Shown here: in pieces, positions 41,588 through 51,600 of the stretch
Layout of the letters: every line of letters begins with the position of its first letter
How positions within the stretch are numbered: the stretch's first letter is position 1
Assembly: GCA_018105865.1 (NCBI GenBank)
Contig: CM030834.1
Coordinates: forward strand, 17,535,719 to 17,599,718
Origin: Metaphire vulgaris
Taxonomy: Eukaryota > Annelida > Clitellata > Crassiclitellata > Megascolecidae
Length of the DNA: 64,000 nt
Reading direction: 5' to 3'
Translations under genes and position numbers: made by a program
Notes under the pieces: model-generated
Databases searched by the model: none
Told to the model about the DNA's origin: nothing
The model's input: only the letters and a program-made list of their open reading frames with translations

Positions 41588-42582
41588 AGCAATCAGGGGA
41601 GGTTCTTCTTCAGTTGAAGATGCTGTATAACATAAAAACAAATATAACTTCAAAAAATAATTCCATAAATGCATATACGGGACTAGAGTCAGGGCTGGTA
41701 GTGGGGTGGCGGCTGGAGAAGGGGCGGTGGAGGAGGGGTGGGGGCGAAGAGGTAGATCAAATCAGAAGCTCTTTGTGATTCTGCTTTTGTGATGAAGTTC
41801 AAGTACCTGTACCTGCACATAGAGCATTAAAATGTTAAATGCAAAACCATCACTGCACTTTACAAAGAAATAAAAAGACAGGGTGCTTACACCCTGAAAA
41901 ATGTACAGCAATCAGGAGAGGTTTTTCTTCAGTTGAAGATGCTGTATAACATAAAAACATGAAAACAAATATAACTTCAAAAAATAATTCCATAAATGCA
42001 TACACGGGACTAGAGTCAGGGCTGGTAGTGGGGGGGGGGGTGGCGGCTGGAGAAGGGGCGGCGAAGGAGGGGAGTGGGGCGAGGAGGTAGATCAAATCGA
42101 AGCTCTTTGTGATTCTGCTTTTTGTGATGAAGTTCAAGTACCTGTACCTGCACATAGAGCATAAAAATGTTAAATGCAAAACCATCACTGCACTTTACAA
42201 AGAAATAAAAAGACAGGGTGCTTACACCCTGAAAAATGTACAGCAATCAGGGAGGTTTTCTTCAGTTGAAGATGCTGTATAACATAAAAACATGAAAACA
42301 AATATAACTTCAAAAATAATTCCATAAATGCATACACGGGACTAGAGTCAGGGCTGGTAGTGGGGGGGGGGCGGGTGGTGGCGGCTGGAGAAGGGGCGGT
42401 GGAGGAGGGGAGTGGGGGCGAAGAGGTAGATCAAATCGAAGCTCTTTGTGATTCTGCTTTTTGTGATGAAGTTCAAGTACCTGTACCTGCACATAGAGCA
42501 TTAAAATGTTAAATGCAAAACCATCAATGCACTTTACAAAGAAATAAAAAGACAGGGTGCTTACACCCTGAAAAATGTACAG
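41588..42582. repeat. ~330 bp tandem repeat, three copies
   Basis: Units begin near 41588, 41908 and 42240 and end near 42582. Each runs from CAGCAATCAGGGGAGG through CAGTTGAAGATGCTGTATAA, CATAAATGCATA, a variable guanine-rich stretch, AGTTCAAGTACCTGTACC and ACAGGGTGCTTACACCCTG to AAAATGTACAG. Lengths (about 320, 332, 343) differ mainly in the guanine-rich tract and small indels. Pro-rich and Phe-rich frames here are repeat artefacts. Confidence 0.93.
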
Positions 42583-43615
42583 AATGAACAAAGACAATAC
42601 AAGAAATAAACTCGGCATGCTAAGTAGGAAAAAATTAGGACAACGAAGGTAAGCCGTTGAAAAAACAAAAACCAAGTACGGCAGTGAAACCGATGATCGC
42701 TGAAAAAAGGACTGGCCACAATACCCAACAAAACAGACATGACCCCCCAACTGAAAAGAAATTGGCCAAAAGAGACACAACACAGCCAGAAACCAAAGAA
42801 ACCAGACACAAAAACAATCACCTCCCATGTTACGAAATGGAACCTAAACCAGAAACATGATAAAGCATCACATATACAGTAGCATTAAAGAAATTATGTA
42901 TAAAAGCAAAATAAAATATTGGGTTAAACCCTTAGTTGAGAGTGGGGGTCAGTGACGATGGATGATCATTGAGGATCTCTGTGTCGCTTGGAGATCTTTG
43001 TGAAGCTTATTCTTGAAGATGGTACCTGTAGCTATTGACAGCAAAATCATGCAATACAATATTTCAACAAGATCAATATACTATACAATATAGGTTGATT
43101 GATTAATCAACCTATATTGGAGAGGGATCTATCTACCTGTCTGTCTATCTATCTATCTATCTTTGCTGGCAGTCAGCGACTTTCAAGAGACTGCATTGCT
43201 AAGTTATTATTCTATAGAAAATATTACTTAGTTAATACTACCGGTAGGCCTACTTATTGCATTAGCATGAGCATTCTGAAAATTACCATAGCCACGAGGC
43301 TGCCCTTAAGTATATTTATAGCTAAAATCCCTACAACACCTAATATTCTAATTAAATTAGATCATGATATTCAGTGTTTAACCATTTTAATATCCCTGAA
43401 ATACAGAAAAGGGAAAAATTTGGACAAATTCACAAAGATTACTGCAAATATCATAGTCACTTTAAATAATTTGTATCTATTGAATCCAATACATAATATT
43501 GTTAAGAATCGGCAACACTCTTTTACACTTCGGTTCTCAAAGAAACCACTTTAATTTGTCAACTGTATAATAACACAATGTGCACAATGTGCAATTGTTA
43601 GCTAAGGATGATGCA
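42583..43615. other. intergenic stretch, no recognised gene
   Basis: 43095-43115 holds a short palindrome (GTTGATTGATTAATCAACC). A (CTAT)n run lies at 43139-43162. The 151-aa frame at 43099-43554 is AT-rich without recognisable domains. Confidence 0.4.
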
Positions 43616-43619
43616 AGCA

Positions 43620-44604
43620 TGCTATTCAAATGCTGCAACTTACTGTGACTCCTCATTGCCAGTTAAATTCTATAGTTTCTCTCTGTGCTCTAGATATTTC
43701 AAAGGCTTTTGATCGAGTCATTATGGTTTAATGTGTTTATTAATGAAACGCAAATTTCCAAGGTGTATAATTTCATTTCTTTTAGATTGGTTTAGTAAAT
43801 GTAATAGTGTTGTTAGATGGGGTAGTGCTTTATCCACATGCTTTGTAATTCACTCAGGGGTTCGGCAGGGAGGTTTGCTGTCGCCTGCCTGGTTTGCTGT
43901 GTATATAGATGAATTGATTGACAGACTTAGAGACTCTGGTATTGGCTGTAAAATCAAAGGGTTGTACAGTATGTTGGTTGTTTAGCATATGCAGATGATA
44001 TTTTACTGTTAGATCATTCAGTTGTTGCTTTACAGAAGATGTTAGTAGATATGCTGATGATTTTGATGTGCTATTTAATGCCACAAAATCTACGGCCATG
44101 AGAATTTGGCAGAGATGGGATGTGGGATGCTCCCCTCTTAAGATTAATGACTGTATATTGAACTTTGTCACTTCAATTAAGTATTTAGGGGTTAACATAA
44201 TTGCTGCAAAGAAATGTCAGGTGTACATATGAAACTCAAATATTTTCGGGCATTTAATAGTATTTATAACAGATCAAAAGCATCAAACTCTGAGCTTGTG
44301 ACTGTTGTCGTTTTGTCTACCAATTCTTACGTATGCTGTTGAAGTAACTGCACCTAGTAAAACTAACATGAATTTGCTGAACATCTGTATTAATAGATGC
44401 TTATACAAGATTTTTGGCGTTGGTACTAGGCAAAATATCACTGTAATACAAACTATTTTTAAAATTGATCTGGTTGAAGTGATTATTAGTAATCGGTATG
44501 CTAATTTCTGGATAGTTTGTATGGTCAGTCTGTGTTTGAAAATATTAGATACGTTGAATATGAGTGTAATTTTTGCAAAACATGTAAGCCATTTGACTAA
44601 GTAA
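43620..44604 (+). mobile_element. LINE reverse-transcriptase relic
   Basis: Reverse-transcriptase motifs appear in order across broken frames: LDISKAFDRV (about 43689), GVRQGGLLSPAWFAVYIDEL (43858-43917), CLAYADDILLL (about 43979), FVTSIKYLGVNII (about 44164), and a C-terminal LPILTYAVEVTAPSKTNMN (44317) and RCLYKIFGV. At least three frameshifts or stops. The clade is not resolved; the blocks suit the L2/CR1/Rex side of non-LTR elements. Confidence 0.9.
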
Positions 44605-45345
44605 AGCTTTGTCTTTTCCTTAGGTCTAAGTTGTAATAGCTCTCTTTGCATCTTTGCATTGTGTTGTATTAGTTTTCTTGCTTATTTCTTTTGTTTTCTT
44701 TTTTTGGTTTGGTTTTGTGTTGGTAATTAATTGTCTTTCTTAGCTGCAGTTAATGCAAAATAGAGGTATATATTTTATGTTATCTTCGTATGCAAATAAA
44801 AATTTCTACAGTTAGGATGATTTTCTCTGCATTTAATAAAATTAGGGTTGGGGCTTGAATTGAAATAGAAATTGTGCATCCTAGAGAGTAGTAAGGGGGT
44901 AGGTCAGTAGTCAGTCGTCTTCTGTGCTTAAAACTGTTGCACTTGGGTTGCAAGTCGCAACCATGATTTAAATAAAGTACATTTTACCAGAAGTACCATC
45001 TTTGTAATCTCACTCTCCTAATAGATACTGTTGCAAAAAGAAATTTAAAATTAAGAATACTTTACCACATACCGGTATCTTTAAAAGCAGCATTGCATAC
45101 TCTCCTCTGCCATGGGGGGATTTATGGCAATTCGGATGAGTGGGAACTGGGGAGGGTATGGCATCTGAGAGATTAGGGGGCAGAATTCCATCCTATCCGA
45201 CCAGTATGCAACAGATTTTTAAAATGCCTGAATAACTTTATATTTTGAAACTGTGGACAAAAATTTTAAAACTTACTATTTTAAAACTTACAGGATAGAT
45301 GAAAACTTGTGGATTGAATAGTTTCCATTGTTATGTGATCACTTG
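44605..45345. other. intergenic stretch, no recognised gene
   Basis: AT-rich, probably LINE 3' flank at first. Nothing else recognised. Confidence 0.4.
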
Positions 45346-45357
45346 AAAGGTTTATAT

Positions 45358-45660
45358 TGGGATATGATTGTTAGTTACACTTAAGTGGAGATTATTTGGT
45401 ATTCATCATCATCACCAAGTCACCTGAACAGCAGAGGTCCATTGCACTAAACTTCCATGAGTGAAGTGTCCCATGTCCAGCGCAATATTCGGATATTCCA
45501 CTCGTACGCTGAAGCAGAGGAGGACTCGTCTCCGATTTGCTGGATCCATAGGCGTGGTGGTTTCCCAGGGAGTAGTTTCCAGTCCACGGAAGGATGGCGT
45601 TTGTTTATTTGGTACTTCAGTGGTGAAAAAAGATCATTTATATTTAGAGTATTTATCTAG
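45358..45660 (+). repeat. duplicated ~300 bp segment, upstream copy
   Basis: From GGGATATGATTGTTAGTTAC to AAGATCATTTATAT. The same order of sequence appears at 45736-45888 and 46444-46575, where it is split by a hAT. The two copies are in direct orientation about 375 bp apart. Confidence 0.88.
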
Positions 45661-45735
45661 TACTTGGACTTGATTGTTATGTTTGGTTTGATTAGTACCG
45701 GTACAGGTAAATTGTTTTATTTGGACTACTGATTA

Positions 45736-46575
45736 GAGATATGACTGTTAGTTACACTTAAGTTGAGATTATTTGGTATCCATCATCTTCACGAAGTCAC
45801 CTGAACAGCAGAGGTCCATTGCACCAATTTTCCATGAGTGGAGTGTCCACATCCAGCGCAGTGTTTCACTCGTATGCTGAAGCGGAGGCAGAGTTGGAGA
45901 CTCGAGTCAGCGACTCGAGAATCGAGACCGATTCGAGTCGCAAATTTTCAGACTTGAGACTTGCTTGTGACTCGAGGCCTGTGACTTGCGACTTGACTTG
46001 AGACTTCGGGGTAAAGACTTGAGACTTGCTTGAGACTCGATGCTTGTGACTTGCGACTTTTTTGCGAATTGAACCGCAATTCTCTCTAATTAATTGAGGA
46101 TTTGTTACTGATTACTTGGCATCAAATGTAATGAATTAAAGTAAATAATTACTCACATAACAGATGTACTCTATTATTGATTACTATTACTTCGTAATAA
46201 TAGTAATTAACTACCATTGTTTATTGCTTAAAATAGACACGTTGGGACGGTTGGGCGATTACCGACTTGAGACTTGATTGCGACTCAAGGCATGTGACTT
46301 GTGACTTGACTCAAGTCTTTGGGGTAAAAACTTGACACTTGCTTGCAACTCGAGGCCTGTGACTTGCGACTTGACTTGAGACTTGGGGGTAAAAACTTGA
46401 GATTTGCTTGAGACTCGAGGTTAGAGGCTTGCGCACATCTCTGAGCGGAGGAGGATCTGTCTCCGATCTGCTGGATCCATAAGTGTTGCAGTCTCCCAGA
46501 GAGTAGTTTCCAGTCCAATGGAGGATGGTGTTTGTTTATTTGGTACTGCAGTGGCAATAAGAAGATCATTTAATA
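45736..46575 (+). repeat. duplicated ~300 bp segment, downstream copy, split by a hAT
   Basis: 45736-45888 and 46444-46575 together match 45358-45660 (GAACAGCAGAGGTCCATTGC, CCATGAGTG, GGATCCATA, GAGTAGTTTCCAGTCCA). The interruption is the hAT at 45889-46443. Confidence 0.88.
45889..46443. mobile_element. nonautonomous hAT with GACTTGAGACT internal repeats
   Basis: 555 bp with the perfect 8-bp target-site duplication AGCGGAGG (45881-45888, 46444-46451). The short inverted ends are CAGAG and CTCTG. Both flanks of the interior are made of degenerate GACTTGAGACT/GACTCGAG units, with an AT-rich core (46090-46230). Confidence 0.9.
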
Positions 46576-47223
46576 TGTATATTATATTTATTATTATAGT
46601 TTGTTATGTTTTTGGTATTGTGATTTGTAAACTGTTTTATTTGGACAAGCCTACTGCTGACTAACTGATGTCATACATAAATCTTGTCCTTGACACGTGA
46701 TGTGGTATTGATGTAAATGGGGACACGTTACTTGTGTTGAGTTATTGTTAGTTAAAGTAAAGTAATTTAGTTTGAAACTTGTGAATTTATATTTGTTACT
46801 TTAATTTAACTTCAATTGATTAAGAGATTTGTGAAGTTGTAAAATCATAATTTTGTTTTCAAGAGTAACATTATCCATCAATGTGGCGAATATTTTAAAT
46901 AGTCTGTTAGGCTATGACTTGCTTGAGTAGAACAAGCTTATACAGTAGGCCTATTTTGTATATGGCAAGGATTGAAATAACAGTGCAAGTTAAATATTTT
47001 AATTGTATAATTATTGTAAATATGTTGTAGACGGGGTAGGTTAAGTTTGAGGCTAGTTTTCCCCTTTGTGGTATTCAGTGTTGGAGTTTGGGCCAAAGCA
47101 ATGCTGGCAGGTTAATTACTGCAGATAGCTTCTAAGTTCTAATATGCTAAAATGTAAAATTAATAGTGTCACATAGGACCTACTGCAAAAGCTTTTTTGA
47201 CAGGAAGAGGTCCCGGTAATAAT

Positions 47224-47266
<43 letters not shown>

Positions 47267-47785
47267 TAATTAATAATAATAGTAATAATAATAAATAGTA
47301 ATAATAATAAATTAATAATAATAATAATAAATAGGCCTAGTAATAAACATTTCTGAAATTTTTCCCGAAAAGTACCGCTATTTTTCCGGAAATTTCCGGT
47401 AAAATTCCGCAGGAAATTTCCGAGCTCACAACCCTAGCCGCAACGCAAAAGCAAAAGGCCAACCTGCGTGTCGTCTTCCCACCTCCAAGTTCTAACATTA
47501 AATTGATGCAACGCAGTCACTTGAAAATCGCCGACTAACCTAACAAAGCTAACCCATAATCTAACATGACAGCTTTTAAACTGTCATACTACTGAATTCA
47601 CCAACTTACGACCAAAATATTTTCGAGTTTTCGAACGAACGAACTTCGAACGACGAATATTCGCAAATGAAGTTCGGCTGAATGATTGGCGCCCAAAGTG
47701 GTAATACACTAGCGTTCAACCAACCGCAAGACGCTAGCTGATTGGTTGGAACTTTAGCTCAGAAATGTCAAGGAGACACAGGAGT
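46576..47785. other. intergenic stretch with (TAA)n array
   Basis: An imperfect (TAA)n array runs from 47217 to 47332. The remainder is AT-rich, with no gene recognised. 47340-47425 contains several CCGGAAATTTCC-like short palindromes. Confidence 0.55.
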
Positions 47786-47793
47786 GGTCTAAT

Positions 47794-47987
47794 CAGTGGC
47801 GGCTCCACCGGGGGGGCCAAGGGGGCCCGTGCCCCCTATTGAGTACCTGGCCCCCCAGTGCCCAGTGCCCCCTGTTGGGACCCTATGCTTAATGCTACAT
47901 GCATTAAACAACAAATGGTTGGCCCCTCATGATTAGAAGTTGCCACCCCAGCGGCCCCCCACTTGCCAAATCCTAGAGCCGCCACTG
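47794..47987. mobile_element. hAT MITE (CAGTGGCGGCTCCA family), copy 3
   Basis: 194 bp. Flanks GGTCTAAT (47786-47793) and GGTTTAAT (47988-47995) are an 8-bp duplication with one mismatch. The ends and interior match the other copies. Confidence 0.92.
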
Positions 47988-47995
47988 GGTTTAAT

Positions 47996-48660
47996 TGCTT
48001 TTTAGTAAGCATATTGGCGCAGCTACGATGGGAACGGGACATTTGTACACATTGTATGCCTATAACTCGAATGAACCGGTTTGTCGCAGGGCATTTAGAG
48101 GTCATACCATCACCGTCAGACGAGTTAGGCGTATATTAACCGAACAGTGAACTGAAATGTACTCATTACGTACCATGCAAGCATATTACGAGGATTGTGA
48201 ATTTGAGGAGGGGTGTCGACCTCAAATTGGGGGTCCCGGACTCTCGGGGGTGTCCGGAGCTAATTAGTATGCATTTTGTATGCATACCATTGTCAAATTA
48301 CCAAATTTTAGGGGTGTCGACCTCAAATTGGGGGTGTTGGAGGTGGTGTTAGCCTGTTAGGGGGTGTAAAAATAGCCCTGCATGCAAGGCATAAGTTGGC
48401 AAGATAGGAAAACCAATGAAGAGGTTTGGAAAATGTCAGGCACGGAAAGTCGGTTCCTCAACACTTATCATTATTCAAAAATACAGTAAGCTATTTAGAA
48501 TCAGTGTTCAAATGGTGAAGTTTTGTGTTGAAGCCAAATGCGTAACAATTAATAACCTAAGAGCCTAGAATTACGAGTCTTTTTACGACATACTTTGCTC
48601 TAACCATAGATTTATTATAATATGATATTAAAGTCTATGGCTCTAACGGTCTAACCACTC
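47996..48660. other. ARMC10 upstream DNA, no gene
   Basis: Contains two GGGGTGTCGACCTCAAATTG blocks (48212, 48311), a small repeated motif. No coding evidence. Confidence 0.45.
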
Positions 48661-48693
48661 CATGCTATGCCACGGCCCACGGCGTTGTTCGTA

Positions 48694-51600
48694 ATGGCGC
48701 TGAGGAGATGGGTGGTGTTCGGAGTTTTGGGCGTTATATCGGCGCCACTTTTGTGGATTTACCTTAGAAAGGCAGAAATTTTGAGAAAAAAGTCGACCCG
48801 GGAGCGTACAACTGCATCGGTAAAGCTCGAAGGTTGGCAAACGTTATGATTCCCTATTGACGTAATTCAATGCAATCATATGTTTTACGAATGAAAGTGA
48901 CTATTCGCACTCCGGAGTGCGAAGAGTCGAAACTTCAAACTAGGCCTATTCGCACTCCACCAATCAGAGCCAGAATCACGTGATACAAGCACGCATGCGT
49001 GGCCACGCCAGCCGTTATCGGCGTGGCCTTATCACGTGAATTAGGGCACAGCGCTGCTGTTTACTTTTTTTAGTGGAATGACATTTTTCACTTATACACT
49101 TCAGTGCGTCATTGTACTTCACCGATTTTTTAATCCAACTCCACGAGATATATAGCAGCCTGTCAGGCAAAAAACCCAAAACGGTAGCCTATGTCAAATC
49201 TCAAAAAATCCCAAATAAAGTCTGACAAGCAAAAAAAATCTCGACTCCCAAAAAAGTCTGACTAGCAAAAAAGGTCGTATTGGCGCATCGCAGTTTAATC
49301 CTCATCATACGCAGTGCCAAGAGCCTGTTTTAGAGTCTCGACGAACTAAGCAGACTTGACAATATACCATCACATATTGTATTCATAGTGCGACTAGGCG
49401 GAGTTGATTTTTACGCCCTATGGAGTGCGATTAGGCAGTTTTAGTTTGCATATTATTATTGCGAACATTTTTAAAGCGCTAGTTCACAGTGCAGCAAATG
49501 CATTCAGGAGTGCCCATAAGCCGTTTTCGGGTCAGTGCATTACAGAGTGTGAATAGGCGAAACTTTATTTCTCGCCCTACGGAGTGCGAATAGGCGAAAT
49601 TTTATTTCTCGCCCTACGGAGTGCGAATAGGTGAAATTTTATTTCTCGCCCTACGGAGTGCGAATAATCTCATTCTTTACGAATACATTGATATGAATTG
49701 TTCAGTTGACTGATGTAGCGCTACTCTCATGCTTAATTATCAGTCTAATGGAGTAAAGTTTAGTTTGGGCGCTTTTCCATCCAAAGTGCTGAGAGGCAAA
49801 CAAGACTGATGTTATTTAGTGCTGGCATTTGTTTTTCTGGCACTGTAAAACATAACCAGACCAACAGAATCCACTCAAAATCCAGAAGACGCAAAACGTT
49901 TGCAAGTTGCCGTGTGCACCATTTGAAAATGTTGGTGACATAATTACAATGAGACAATTGCTTCATTTTTGTTTGTGTCAATTTTCGTATACCCTTGTTG
50001 GTGCTTTCCTTGTGTACTCTGCTAACCATGCCCTGTAGTTTGAGAGGCGTTCAGTCATAAGTCCAATGTCCTCAGCAAATCTTAGGTTGCTTATCCATGT
50101 TCCTCCTATGTTCACTCCAGTTGACAAGTATGTGATCTATTTGGTTATGCATCTTCATGTCTGGTGATTCCCAAGTCCCAAATTAACACAGACAAAACAG
50201 AGATACAGTTCATTGGGAAGCAACCCAACAATTCAAGATAGAAATTGAAAACCAACAACTAAGACAAGCAAATAGCTTCGTCTACCTAGGAGGAAACAGT
50301 ACTGCAGAAGGCTCCCTGGCAGATGTATCAAGGCGAATTGATATAGCAATGAAAACCTTCCAGGCTTTTTCTAACATATGGACAGCAAAAGATATTTAAA
50401 AGCATACAAAAGTGAGAGTATATGGGGTTCTTGTCCTAAGTTGCCTACTATACAACTCTGAAACACGGACCTCAAAACGAGCCACAGAACAAATGCTGCA
50501 CGTCTTTGAGATGCCCTGCCTCAGGAAAATTACAGGGATGACTCGCTGAGATAAAATACGAAATGAGATCATTAAAAAACAGTTAAATTACGACATAGAC
50601 ATAAAATGCAAGAGTCAAGTAGCATCACCTATGGTATTTCGGACATGTAGTCAGAATGGACAACAACAGCTACCCGAAAAATGGGGCTCTTCGGGAAAGT
50701 TCACGGAGAAAGAAACGAAGGAAGACCAAAAAAAAGATGGATCGACACTGTCAAAGAAGACTGCGAAACAATTGTACTAACTTTATATGAGGCACATAGA
50801 ACTGCTATGGATAGGGACATTTGGAGATCTATTGTAAATGGGCTGCCTACAGATGCATATGCATTGCCAGGGTATAAATGATGATGATGTTGAATTGTTT
50901 CGTTGTGTTTGCATCATCTATGGGTCTGGTGTAGGTAGCTGGTCATCATTTGCCTGGTTGGGGAACAAGGCAATTTTCCAACACGTCTTATTATAAAAGC
51001 AATAGCAATAAGAATGCTTCGGTTTTAAACAGGCCTTTCACTTGCAACTGTAGATGAACGACCATGTAGTTGCATTTCTTGCCATACAGGTAATGTTCAG
51101 CCTTGCCTCGGTTATTTCTTTCCTTGGAATCAGGCCCAGTACAGTTGTACAGAGCTAGACAGCTCATTCTTTCACGTGTCTGGTTGTTTGCCGGCTTTCA
51201 AATCTAAACTAAATTGGAAATTGTTCAATGTTTACTATTTAGCACAGTTCCAAGCGCAATCAATTGATTGACCTAGATCTCAAAACTATTTTGACTGATC
51301 ATCTAAGAGCTGTGATTTTGAAAGTTCCATAATCATAATTTGCTTTTGGTATAGGATGTACGATACTTTATGTTACTTATGACAGGTGATAATATTTTGA
51401 GCCTGGAAGCTGCAGAGGTTCTGTCATCATTGATCGTAAGCAAATCCAGTATTCAATTGAAGCAGAAGGCTCTTGTCACTCTCGTTCATTCAGCTGCAGT
51501 ATTCCAAAATCATGTAAGATGCTACTGTTTTGTCTTTTCTCTTAAAAATGTAGGAATTTCTAAACAATTATGTTTCTGCTCATGAATTGTGTAAGATTCC

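Noticed and set aside
41850..42860. Phe/Cys-rich and Pro-rich frames of up to 172 aa
   Set aside because: They arise from the three-unit tandem repeat and its G tracts and resemble no family.
43099..43554. 151-aa open frame as a host gene
   Set aside because: AT-rich, no domain, no splice support, located just upstream of a LINE relic.
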